Source of the DNA: a bacterium
Lineage (GTDB): Bacteria; Elusimicrobiota; Elusimicrobia; UBA1565; UBA9628
Reading direction: 5' to 3'
DNA length: 33,979 bases
NCBI GenBank assembly: GCA_021799485.1
Contig: JAJZAK010000025.1
Location: 1 to 33,979, forward strand
Part shown: positions 22,773 to 33,800 of the stretch, in pieces
Layout of the letters: each line of letters starts with the position of its first letter
Numbering within the stretch: the first letter of the stretch is position 1
Program-made: the position numbers and the translations under genes
The notes under the pieces: model-generated
What the model saw: only the letters and a program-made list of their open reading frames with translations
Database searches by the model: none
Told to the model about the DNA's origin: nothing

Positions 22773-23095
22773 AGGAAACGCGTTTGGGACGGGAGCTTAT
22801 CGCGGGGTTGCGGGAGGCGGCGGCGCACGCGCGGGGCGCTAAAAAGCTGCGCGCCTCAACGATGGAGCTTCCCCCGCCGGCCCCGATTTGGCCGAGGAAG
22901 CGCATCGCGGAGCTTCGCAAGCGGCGCTTCGGCGTCAGCCAGCCGGTGTTCGCGGCGTTCCTCAGCGTCAAGCCGTCGACGGTGCGCGCCTGGGAGCAGG
23001 GGCAGAAGACCCCGTCGGGCGCGGCCTGTCGGCTCCTTCAACTGGCGGAGCTTGATCCCCGGGTTTTTCAGCGGCTTGCCCACGCGGTTCGATAA
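22769..23095 (+). CDS. Xre/HigA-type antitoxin
   Basis: 108 residues from ATG 22769. A Cro/C1-type HTH lies at about 43-95: IAELRKRRFGVSQPVFAAFL, then KPSTVRAWEQGQKTPSGAACRLLQ. The N-terminal 40 residues (LGRELIAGLREAAAHARG) probably fold on the toxin. It neutralises the toxin and represses the operon by binding the palindrome at 22413-22438. Confidence 0.87.
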   Translation: MKETRLGRELIAGLREAAAHARGAKKLRASTMELPPPAPIWPRKRIAELRKRRFGVSQPVFAAFLSVKPSTVRAWEQGQKTPSGAACRLLQLAELDPRVFQRLAHAVR

Positions 23096-23116
23096 TCATC
23101 GACGACAGGCAGTTTC

Positions 23117-23310
23117 GCTCTGATGCTCGAGCCTCGCGGCCTTTCCGCTTAGCTGGGAGCGCTCGTTTCCTCGACGGGTAATCCCACCAGCCTCAGAGCC
23201 GATGCTTCTGCGGGAGCATCACTTGGGGCGAATTCCGCGCTTCCTCGTTGCCCTGGAGCATCGAAGCATCGGAATCCGACGATCGCTCAGGTTCCCGGTT
23301 TAGCTGCGGA
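23117..23310. repeat. Diverged long repeat, copy 2
   Basis: Counterpart of 13782-13970 in the same orientation. The inverted arms are perfect here, GATGCTTC (23201-23208) and GAAGCATC (23263-23270). The minus-strand frame that is conserved with copy 1 (GQRGSAEFAPSDAPAEAS, ending at a TAA) needs a 1-nt shift at its start, so no intact gene is present. The 13-mer CATCGGAATCCGA at 23267 recurs at 23398-23410, outside the aligned region. Confidence 0.6.
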
Positions 23311-23480
23311 TTCGAAGGGGAGCCTTGAGTCTCAGAGCGCAGGCCAGAGAGGAGACGTCTTTAAGGCGCTTGCCGGCCCGGGCTCTCCGTTGGGCCTCAT
23401 CGGAATCCGATATAGAGACGCGAGCCCAGGGCCAGGCACTGATTTTTGCGCCATGCCGTGCGTGGGCATAAAAACCGAAG
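23311..23480. other. Non-coding stretch before the glutaredoxin gene
   Basis: No convincing gene. It holds a second copy of CATCGGAATCCGA (23398-23410), which lies within the palindrome ATCGGA-A-TCCGAT (23399-23411). A minus-strand peptide frame (SVPGPGLASLYRIPMRPN) is open but lacks gene-like features. Confidence 0.4.
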
Positions 23481-23510
23481 TCGACACCCCGGCGTCTTTC
23501 TTGCTATAAA
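23481..23510 (+). promoter_or_regulatory. Promoter of the glutaredoxin-regulator pair
   Basis: TCGACA (23481-23486; one mismatch to TTGACA), 18-bp spacer, TATAAA (23505-23510). Start of transcription is about 23517, 10 nt before ATG 23527. Confidence 0.55.
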
Positions 23511-23526
23511 ACGCGCTCTTGAAGCC

Positions 23527-23925
23527 ATGTCGCCCCTGAAGAAGCTCGTCCTGGCCGCCCTCGTCGCGGCCTTGGGCGCCCTGCTTTGGGCCGGCCGCGA
23601 CGGAGGCCGGGCTTCCCGCGACCTTCCGCCGCTTTACCAGGAGCCCTACGTCGTCGTCTACGGCCAGGAGAGCTGTTCCTACTGCCAAGCCATGAGACGG
23701 GAACTGGCGGGCCGCGGCGTCCCCTACGTCTACAAGGAAGTCGGCGACAGGGGCGCCGACTCCGAACTCATCGAGCGGATGCGGCTCGCGGGCCGCGCGT
23801 CCAGTCGCTTCGACCTTCCGGTCGTGGACGTCAACGCGCATATCATGTCCCGCCCCGACGCCGACGAGGTGCAAAGGCTCTACGCCGCCGTCCCGGCGGC
23901 CGCTGCCGCCTCGCCGCGCCGATGA
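23527..23925 (+). CDS. Membrane-anchored glutaredoxin-like protein
   Basis: 132 residues from ATG 23527. An N-terminal membrane anchor or signal segment (KKLVLAALVAALGALLWAG) precedes a thioredoxin-fold domain with the redox motif Cys-Ser-Tyr-Cys in YGQESCSYCQAMRRELAGRGVPY and the cis-Pro in RFDLPVVDVN. It probably acts on the periplasmic face as a disulfide reductase or isomerase. The last codons overlap the next gene (ATGA 23922-23925), linking it to a response regulator. The Ala-rich tail is not conserved in look. Confidence 0.8.
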   Translation: MSPLKKLVLAALVAALGALLWAGRDGGRASRDLPPLYQEPYVVVYGQESCSYCQAMRRELAGRGVPYVYKEVGDRGADSELIERMRLAGRASSRFDLPVVDVNAHIMSRPDADEVQRLYAAVPAAAAASPRR

Positions 23926-24725
23926 GGTCCCTGCCGATTTCGGCGGCCGCCGGCCGTGTCCTCGTCATCGACGACGACCCCGGCTTCGGCCCCTGCCTGG
24001 CGCGGCTCCTCCAAACCCAGGGTTTCTCGGCCGCCTGCTTCACCGATCCCGCGCAGGGCGTCGCGAGGGCGATCGAGACGGTTCCCGACGCGGTCGTCCT
24101 CGACGCCTGCCTGCGAGACCCCGCCTTGCCGGAGCCGATCTCGGCCCAGGAGGCGATCCGCCGCCTCAAGTCAAACGGGGCGACGAGACGCGTTCCCATC
24201 TTCGTGATCTCGGGCATACGCCGCTCCGCCGAGGACGAGGCCGAGTTCAGGATGCTGGGCGCCGCGATGTTCCTGACGAAGTCCGAGGCGGTCGAGTCCG
24301 GGGTATTGGCGCGCCATCTGAAGGCAGAGATTTCGCTCAATCGCCGCGAGACAGGCTCGTCCCGGCTCCTCAGCTTGGGCGGCGCGCTCCTCGACGCCGA
24401 GCGGGGAGTCCTCCGGCTTCCGCGCGCCGCGTCGCCGATCCAGTTGTCGCCGGCGGAATCGAGGCTTCTTTCGATTCTCATCGAGGCGGGAGGGGCGGCG
24501 ATCGAGGAGGCGTTCATCCACGCGAGGCTCCTGCACCGCCTCCGCGAGGGCAAGAGCACGGCGGTCAAGACCGCCGTCTGCCGCCTCCGCTCGAAGCTCG
24601 GGGCCCGCGGCGGCCTCATCCAATGCGTCCGCTCCCTGGACGGCGCGCGCCGCTACCGCTTCGACGTCGGGTGGGCGCAAACGGCGGCGGAAAGAGCGGT
24701 TACGGCCGGGTTACGGCGGCATTGA
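23922..24725 (+). CDS. OmpR-like response regulator, divergent
   Basis: 267 residues from ATG 23922. The receiver domain (about 12-135) has Asp17-19 (LVIDDDPGFGP), acceptor Asp in AVVLDACLRD, the Ser switch in FVISGIRR and Lys in FLTKSEA. A short insertion (DPALPEPISAQ) follows the acceptor. The C-terminal winged helix (about 165-255) shows IQLSPAESRLLSILIEAGG and TAVKTAVCRLRSKLG, a shortened OmpR/PhoB DNA-binding domain ending RRYRFDVGW. No kinase gene is adjacent. It is coupled to the glutaredoxin gene and lies just upstream of the giant protein, whose promoter is a plausible target. Confidence 0.85.
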   Translation: MRSLPISAAAGRVLVIDDDPGFGPCLARLLQTQGFSAACFTDPAQGVARAIETVPDAVVLDACLRDPALPEPISAQEAIRRLKSNGATRRVPIFVISGIRRSAEDEAEFRMLGAAMFLTKSEAVESGVLARHLKAEISLNRRETGSSRLLSLGGALLDAERGVLRLPRAASPIQLSPAESRLLSILIEAGGAAIEEAFIHARLLHRLREGKSTAVKTAVCRLRSKLGARGGLIQCVRSLDGARRYRFDVGWAQTAAERAVTAGLRRH

Positions 24726-24750
24726 CAACGGCCTGATCCGGGACTAATCT
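24722..24750 (+). promoter_or_regulatory. Strong promoter of the giant secreted protein gene
   Basis: TTGACA (24722-24727), 17-bp spacer, TAATCT (24745-24750). The -35 box overlaps the stop codon of the response regulator. Predicted transcription start about 24757. Confidence 0.75.
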
Positions 24751-24779
24751 TCGTCGGCTCGTCCGAGATCGATCGTGCC

Positions 24780-24803
24780 GGGGGGGCTTACCCGGAAGGG
24801 GGG
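24780..24803 (+). other. G7 and G6 runs at the 5' end of the giant gene
   Basis: G7 at 24780-24786 and G6 at 24798-24803 lie between GTG 24775 and the signal-peptide codons. One additional G in either run would place GTG 24775 in frame with the giant protein. This could be a slipped-strand phase-variation switch or a consensus error. Confidence 0.5.
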
Positions 24804-24869
24804 TTTCTGGGCGGACTCGGGAGAGAGGGAGGCGGACCGCGGGGCGTCTCCGCCCGCGCTTTTGGTTTC

Positions 24870-27800
24870 ATTCGCTCCTTCCGCTTCCTTCTTTTCCTTC
24901 CAATCTTCCGCCTCCCCGCCTTCTCCCAGACCTACGTCAGCGGCACGATCACCGTCGACACGACTTGGTCCGCCAGTTCGAGCCCTTTCATCGTCACGGC
25001 GAGCGTGACCGTCTCCGGCGCGACGCTCACGATCGAGCCCGGAGTCGTCGTCAAGTTCTCGACCGGGACATCGCTCGTGGTCGGCGGCGGCCCGCTCAAC
25101 GCCCTCGGCGCCCCCGGGAGCGCGATCACCTTCACTTCCATCAACGACAACTCGGTCGGGGGCGTCACGGGAAGCGGCTCTCCCGCCCCCGGCGATTGGG
25201 ACTTGATCGAAGTCTTATTAGCGAGCGCCTCCCTGCGATACGTCCAGGTCTTCTACGCGGGAGGCGACTTTAACGACGCCATCGACGATATCGTCGGCAG
25301 CACCCTGTCCGTCGACGATTGCCAAGTCAGCTTCTCCTCCTATGACGCCGTCTTTTCCGATGCCGAGAGCGTCCTCTCCATCTCCGGTTCGACCTTCTCC
25401 CTCAACTCCACCGAGTATTACGACGTCGAGCCGGCGGGGGCGGTCCCGACGCTTTCCGGCAACGTCTTCGCGGACCCCGACGGCCCTTTCATCTTCCAGG
25501 CCCAGACCGTCGACTTCTCCGACAACGTCTTTTCGAGCACCTATCCCGCCGCTGTCTACATCGGCCTCGACCCCGGGGTCACCTTGGCGGGATCGACCAG
25601 CACCTCCCTGTCAGGTCCCGCCGCCGCCATAGCCGATATCTTGGCCGCAACCATCACCGCCTCCGGCTTTTTTGAGCTCGTCTATCCCGAAACCGTGACC
25701 GTCTCCGCCACGTGGTACAGCTTCGGCTTCACCTACTTCATGGAAGGCGGGATCAACTTCAGCGGCGGCGCCTCGCTGACGATCGCGCCGGGCGCGGTGT
25801 TCAAGTTCGACTTGGGGCAGGGCCCCCTCATGGTGAGCGGCGGCGGGACGCTAGCGGCGCAGGGGACCGGCGGCAGCCTCATCACCTTCACCTCGGTCAA
25901 CGACGGCTCCTTCGGAGCAATCATCAGCACGGCGCCGCCTAGCACGGCGCCGCCCGCGCCGGGCGACTGGACCGGCATCGAGGTTCAAGCCGCCAGCGCC
26001 ACGCTCTTCAACGTCAACGTCTTGTACGGAGGAGGCGACTCCTACACCGCGGTCTACGACGAAAACGGATCGACCCTGACCTTGAGCAACTGTCATGTGG
26101 AGCACTCCTCCTACGACGCCGTCGAAAGCGACAACCTCAGCGTCTTGTCCGTGAACGGCAGCGTTTTTTACGACAACAACCCCGGCTACTACGACGTCCA
26201 GACCGTCGGGATCATGCCGGCGTTTTCCGGGAATACGGTCGAGGACCCGGTCGGGCCGTACATCGGGCTCGCCCAGACCGTCGAGTTCGGCGGCAATTCG
26301 CTGGGGACCTCGGGTCAAAACTTCGAATTGGCCCTTAACGCCGGCGTGACGCTCAAGGACGCCCCGACGAGCATCGTCAACTCCACGATGTCCACGGCCT
26401 TCCTCGACGCCGAAACCTTCACGAGCAGCGGCAGCTTCCTCCCCGGCGACGCCGCGTTCGTGCTGACCGAGACCGTCACGCTCCCGACGACGTGGTGGAG
26501 CTTCGGGCCGACGTATGTCCTAGAGGGGGCCGCCACCTTCGGGCCCGGAAGCGGGCTTACGATCGCCCCGGGGGCCGTGATCAAGACCGACGCGGGCCAG
26601 GGCCCCCTGGCCTTCCTCCAGAGCAGCTTCACCGCGCTCGGATCGAACGCGAGCCCCATCACCTTCACATCGATCAACGATAACTCCGCGGGAGGGACGA
26701 ACGGCAGCGGAAGCCCCGCGCCCGGGGATTGGCCGTCGGTATCGCTGAACCAGTCTACGGCGAACCTCTCCGCCGCGCATTTCCGCTACGGCGGATCGAG
26801 CGGGACGATGCTCTCCGCCCAGAACGGCTCGGCCGTCTACCTCTCAAGCGGCGAGATCGCCCATTCCCGCGCCGACGGCGTCCTGGCGGCCTCGGGGGCG
26901 AGCCTGTTTTTTTCAAGCGTCGCGATCTCGGGGAACGGCAACGGCGTCGAGGTGAACGCCGCCGCCCCGGTCGAGATCGCAAGCTCCTCCATCACGGGCA
27001 ACCTTGGCTACGGCGTCCTCAACGACGACGTCGCCTTCTCCACGGTGGACGCCCTCTATGATTGGTGGGGATCGAGTTCCGGTCCCGCGAGCCCCTTGAA
27101 CCCCGGCGGAGGGGGGGACAAAGCGTCCTCCGGCGTCGCCTTCGCGCCTTTTTGGAACAGCCCGATAGGCCTCCTCGGCCCGCCCGCGCTCTCGCGGGTG
27201 GTCCTGGCGAGCTCCTCGCCCACGCGCTCGGGGACCGTGGGCTTCTCCCTCGTTTTTAACCAGACGATGAACACGTCCGTCCCGCCCGTCGTGGCCTTCG
27301 GTTCCGTCGCCCCCTTCAACCTCTTCCCTGTCTCAAGCGGCTCCTTCGTGAACGCCCAAAGCTGGCAGGGCTACGCCTTTTTCCCCTCCACGGCCGCGGA
27401 CGGGGCCTATGCCCTGAGCGTCTCAAGCGCCGTTGGTCAGGACGGCCTCGCCATGGTCCCGAGCACGGCGGCCTTCTACACCCTGGACGATACTCCTCCC
27501 GCCGTCGCGATCAGCTCGCCCGCCGCCGGGCAGACGCTCTCGCGTCCTTTCACGGCCTACGCGGTCGCGGCGGATGCCTTCGGCGTGGCCTCGGTGGTCT
27601 TCGGCGTGGACGGCGCCTCCGTCGCGGCCGTCACGGCCGCCCCCTATTCCTTCTTTTGGGATACGAGGCTCTACCCGGACGGCGACCACGTCCTCACCGC
27701 GACCGCCGCGGACCTGGCGGGGAACGTCGCCATGATCTCCGTCGTCGTGACCCTCGACTATGCGCCTCCCCCGCCCCCGGACATCGGCTCTCCCTTCAAC

Positions 27801-30800
27801 GGCTTCATCACGACGGTCTCCAGCGTGGACGTCTCCGGCTCGGCCGAGGACGTGCCCGATCTCGCGGTCGAGCTCCTGGCCAACGGCGTCGACTTGGCAT
27901 CCGCCCCGGTGGTCGGCGGCGCCTGGTCCCTCTCGCCCGCCATCCTGCCTCAATCCGGCCCCGTCGCGCTCACGGCCGTCGCTTTCGAGGCCCGCGGCCT
28001 CTCCGAGCCGTCGCCGGAGGTGAACGGCTACTACTCGACGGGCTTTCCCGAGCCCCCGAGCTCGGCCGCGGCCGACTCGCTTCCCGGGGGCCGGGTCTCC
28101 CTGTCCTGGTCGCCGCCGCTTTCGGGCGAACTTCCCTCCGGCTACAACGTTTACCGCTCGACGAACGACCTGGACCTCGTCGGCCAAAGCTCCGCACCCG
28201 CCGCCCTTCTCCTCGCCGCGAATGTCAGCACCACGGCTTACGTCGACGCCCCGGCCGAAAACGGCCTCTACTACTACGGCATGACCTCGCTCGACCCCGC
28301 GGGCCGGGAGTCGGCGCTCTCGGACGAGGTCTACGCTCTTTCAAACTCCGTCCCGCCCTCGGCCCAGCTCGCGATCTCGACCCCCCAACCCCTGGGCGTC
28401 GGGGCCTACCAGCCGCTCCTGGCCTTGAGCGAGGTCCTGGCCCTTCCTCCCGTCGTCTCGATTTCCTTGCCTCAAGGCGGCCCAACCTCGGCCTTGAACC
28501 TCGAAGCCGTCACCGCGACTCTTTGGCAGGCGACGTTCACCGTGCCTTCCAACATCGGCCGGGGCCTCGCGGGCTTTGCCTTCCAAGGCATGGACCTCTC
28601 GGGCAATATTGGAACCCTCATCGTCCCCTCGACCGCGGCCTACGATGCGCTGGGTCCCCAGGGGACGGTCTCTCTCTCGAAGACCTCGCCCATCGGCCCC
28701 GGCGCGCTCGGCGCCGCGCTTGCCTTGGACGAGCCCGCCGTCTCGACCCCGTCCATCGGCTTCGTCACGGCGGAAGGCTCGACCGTGCCCGTCGTCCTCG
28801 CCTCGACCTCGCCCGCGGACGGCGCCCATTGGGCGGGGAGCGTGATCATCACGACGGCGACCGGCGACGGCCGGGCGAACTTCGTCTATTCCTCGACAGA
28901 CGCCTTGGGCAATGTCGGCCAAAACCTCGCGGGCGGAGCGACCTTCTTCGTCATCGCGACGGCCCCGCCCGGCGCGCCTCAAAACCTCGCGGCCCAGGCC
29001 CGCCCCGCGGGGGAGATTCTCCTGTCCTGGAGCCCGCCCTCGCCGCTCCCCGTCCTGGCGCCCATCGCGGCCTATGACCTCTACCGCGACGGCGTCAGGG
29101 CCTCGAGCGGCATCGCCGCGGCCACCGGCGGCGGCTCCTACGCCGACTACCCCGCGGCGGGGCTCCACGCCTACAACGTCAGCGCCGTGGACGCCGCCGG
29201 AAACGAGGGTCCCCAAAGCTCGACCGCCTCGGCCCTCGCCGAACCCCTGCCGCCCTCCGCCCCCGTCATCGTCTCGACCGCGCTCGTGGGCGGCCGAATC
29301 CAGATCGCCTGGCAGCAGACCAGCACGGCCGCCGTCTCCGCCGACATCTACCGCTCGACCGACACCCTTGCGCCTTCCGCTTTCGACCTTCTGTCTTCCA
29401 GCGCCGCCTCCCCTTACTTGGATTCGCCGTCGATGGACGCCTACTACCACTACGTCGTGACGGCCTTGGACGCGGCGGGCAACGAAAGCGCGGGCTCGGC
29501 CGAGGCCGTCGCCCTCTACGATCTGGGCTACCCCAGCGTCACGATCTCCGGCGTGCAAAACGGCGGCTACTACAATGCGGACGTGAGCCCCGTCTGGACG
29601 GTCTCCGATCTTCTCGCGGTCTCAAGCTCGGCCTTCTTGAGCCTCAACGGCGGCGCGGGCGTCCCCTTCGTCTCGGGCTCGACGGTCTCCGCCGAGGGGA
29701 GCTATGTCCTGACCGCCGCGGCCTCCAACGGCCTCCACGCCTCCACGGCCGCCGCCTCCTTCACGATCGACACGACCCCGCCCGCGATCTCCTTTGGCGT
29801 CCCAAACGGCGCGGTGATCCAGAGCACGGCGGGTCTCGCCGTCCAGATCGCGATCGCCGATCCGGCCCCGGTCTCCTCCTCCGCCTCGCTCTTCAACGCC
29901 CTCTTCCAGGCGACCGTCCCCTACGTCTCGGGCTCGACGATCACCGTGAACGGCGCCTACGCTCTCACCGTCTCCGCCTCGGACTTGGCGGGAAACGCCT
30001 CAAGCGCGGCGGTCTCCTTCGCGCTCGAGGCGGGGCCTCTGCCCCCGGCCGATCTGACGGCGACGGTGAACGCCGCGGCGGGACAGGCCCGGCTTTCATG
30101 GCACAGCCCCGAGCCCGACGTCGCGGGCTACCGGGTCTATAAGGACGGCTCGAGGATCAGCTCGAGCCTGCTGGCGCCGACCGTCTTCGTGGACCCCGCC
30201 TACCAAGCCGGCGCCGCGCATCTCTACGAGGTCTCGGCCGTGGACCAAAACGGCCTCGAGGGCGGAAAAGCCCAGGCTGTCGCGCCCAACGCCCTCCTGA
30301 CGCTCTCCCCGCAGACCCTCACCCGTGGCTTCTTCGACCAGCTCCAGGCGACGCTCGTCGACAACGACCCCCAAAACCCGATCCAGACGGGACCGTCGCT
30401 CTTCGCCGTCGCGGGGCCCTCGGGCATGGTCGCGACGGCGACGGCGCCCGCGGAGACGATCGTGCCCCTCCAGAGCTCCGTTGTCTCAGCCGTGATCGCC
30501 TCCCCGCCAAGCCTGCCGTCCTCGCCCCTTCTAAGCCTCTCCGTCCCCGTCTCGACGAACGTCGCGCTGGTCCAGAGCCTCGCCGTATCGGCCCAAAACC
30601 CGGCCCTGCCTCTCGTCCAAGCCTTCCCGAACGCCCTCGTCCCCGGCGGCTCAAGCCCCGCCCAGGTCGAGCTCTACAATCGCGGCTCCGCGCCCCTGGA
30701 CGTCGTTACCGCCCTCGTCTCGACGTCCTCCCCCGGCGCGCTCCTGCCGAGCCCCGCCGTCTCGGTCGCGCTGCTCGCCTCCCAGGGGGGCTCGCTTTTT

Positions 30801-33800
30801 TCCTCGGCGCAAATCCTCCAGACGGACAACGGCGCCGACCCGGTCCAGCTTCCCTCCGGCCAAAACGCCTATGCCGTCACGATCCCGCCCGGCCAGAGCT
30901 TCCTTTTCGACCCCGTCCCGGTCGCCCTTCCCAACACCGTGACGCAAAGCCTCGTGATGGAGGCCCTCGTCAGCACGCCCAGCTTCAACCTGGCGGGGGC
31001 GTTTCCGGGGCCGAGCCTCACCGGGACCGAGGGCTACTCAAGCTCCGCCGCCCAGACGATCGTCACGCAGGCGCCCTACACGGCGACGGCCTTCCCCGAC
31101 CGCTTCCTCTACGACCAGGGCTCCTCGGTCACGATCTCGGGACAGGCCCTGGACTCCGCGAGCGGCCTTCCGGTCCCCAACATGCCGGTGACGGTTCACG
31201 TCCTCTCCAACGGCTACGACATGCCCATCCAGGCGGTGACGAACTCCTCGGGAGCCTACCGGACCGGGTTTTTCCCGGCGCCGACCGCCTCGGGGCTCTA
31301 TCAGCTCTTCGCCGCCTACCCGCCGGTGACGGCCCAGGCCGTCCAATCCTCCTTCACGATCGTGGGCTTCGGCTTCTCCCCCCAGGGCTTCAACGCCCAG
31401 ATCGCCCAGGGAAGCTCGCTCTCGATCCCCCTCGCCCTTCAGAACGCGGGACCGATCGCCCTCTCGGGGCTTTCCTTCTCGACCGCCGCCGTCTCGGGCG
31501 CGGGGCTTTCCCTTTCCGTCCCTTCCTCCACCGCCGCTCCGGCCTCCCTGGCGGCGGGGGCCCAGGCGGCGCTGACGCTCACCCTCTCCGCGGGACCTTC
31601 GGCCTCGAGCGGCACGGTCTCGCTTGCCGTCTCGGAGTCCCACGGGCTAAGCCGCGTCTTCCTCGTCAACGCGACGGTCTACCCGGCGCAGGCGATCCCG
31701 GCGCTCTCGCCCCCGCAGTTTGAGATCGGGATGCCGGCGGGGCAGGTCCAGACCATCACCCTGACGATCGCCAACAAGGGCTTCCAAACCTGGCAGGGCG
31801 TCTCGATCGCGACCCCGACCATCCCCTGGATCACGGTTCAAGGCCAGACGAGCCTGGGCGACCTCGCCCCCGGCCAGAACTCAAACGTCATCCTGAGCTT
31901 TGCCCCTCCCGCGGGGACGTCCGACCAGACCCTGGGCTTCTCCGCGACGAGCCCTCTCCTCTCCGTTCTCTCCGGCAACATCGCGCCGGTCCCGCTGACG
32001 GGCCTCCTCGCGATCACCTCGAGCCTGACGGGAAGCGTCCAAATCCAGGCGGTGAACGCAGACCAGCCTCCGACGGCGGGCATCCCGGGCGCGAAGGCGA
32101 CCTTGACCAGCCTCGACGTCCAGGGGCTTTCCTTCGTCGTCTCGGCGGACACGGGAGGCTTCTGCTCCTTTTCGCAGGTCCCCTCGGGCAACTACGCCTG
32201 GAGCGTCTCCGCCGCGGGCTTCCAGACGACGGCGGGCACGGCCGTCGTCCAGCCGGGGCTGACGAACCACATCCAGGCCGTCATGCCCACCGCGACGATC
32301 TCCTACCAGTGGACCGTGACGCCCACCTTGATCCAGGACCAGTACAATATCACCTTGAGCGCGACCTTCCAGACGACGGTCAACGCCCCCGCGATCGCGA
32401 TCCAGCCGCTCCTCATGAACTTCACCATCTCGCCCGGCCAGACGGCCTATTCCCAGATGTCGGTCACCAACAAGGGCTTGACCCAGGCGACGGACGTCCG
32501 GTTCAACGTCGCGGCGACGTCCGTCCTCCAAATCCAGCTCGCGCAGAACTCTCTGCCCCTCCTTCTTCCCCAGCAGACCGTCATGATCCCGATCGCGGTG
32601 ACGCTCGCCTCCGATCCGCCCGGCTGCTCGGTGAACGGCTCGATCGGCGCCGTCTACGAGTACCAATGCCAATTCGGCCCGCTGGTGTCGGCGGGCGCCC
32701 AAGGGCCGAGCGTCACGATCAACAACGCCGGCGGCTCCTGCCCGGCGGGCGAGCCGGCGGCGTTCTTCGCCGGGGGAGGGGGAGGAGGAGGGGGAGGCTA
32801 CGGCCTATCGGGGGGAGCGGATTTTGTCGCCACGATGCCGAGCGTCCAGACCTCCGGCTGCGGCCCAGGCGGCAGCACGCCGGCGAGCTGGGGACAGACC
32901 TGCCCCGTGCATGGCGCCGACCCGATGACGGGGGAGCACTTGGAGCCCTCGCACGCCGCGCTCGCGTTCCCGGCGGGCTCGCTCGCGCCCGCCTTCCAGC
33001 CGGGCTTAAACACGCTGATCCCCAACCGCCCGAGCCCCACCGGCAACGGCGGCTCCCCGCCCGCCTACCGCATCGACCCGGGGCCCAACAACAGCTTCAG
33101 CGTCTCCGCCCCCGACGGCACGTCGCGGCAGATCGTCGCTTTGGGCCCCCTGGGCCAGAACATCCAGCTCTCCAACGGCGGCTCCTCCGCCTTGTTCGCC
33201 CAGCCCGTCCAGGACTACGATTTCTTCAACTACGTCAACGGGACCTTCGTCCAGCGCAAGAAGGACGGGACCACCATCCAATACCAGCCCGTTCTCCAGA
33301 ACGGAGCGACGACGTACCTTCCCTCGACCGTCACCGACAAGAACGGCAACGCGCTCAACTACGCCTACGACGGCTCGGGCAACCTGCAAAAGATCACGGA
33401 CGTCCACGGCCGGTCCCTCAGCTTCACTTATACGACCGTCTCGGGCAGCACCCAGCCCCTGATCGCCGCCGTCAACGACTCGGGGGGGCGCCAGGTGAGC
33501 TTCACGTACGACGCGAACGGGAACAAGACCTCCGAAACCGACGTCGACGGCGACAAGACGAGCTACGTCTACAACTCGAGCGGGCAATTGGCCTCGATCA
33601 GCTATCCCAACCTGGGAACGAAGTCCTTCACCTACGATGCCCGGGGCCGCGTGCTGACCGAGCAGGACGACACGATCAACGGGACGGCGCAGGACGAGAG
33701 CTCCTACGACTACCTCGGCTCCTCGACCATCGTGACCGACGCGCGGGGCAACCAGACGGAGTACGACTTCGCGACCGTCCAAGGCCTTTCCAAGATCACC

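Noticed and set aside
13777-23526. CRISPR array or integrase gene expected with an island
   Set aside because: No regularly spaced repeats and no tyrosine or serine recombinase motif were found.
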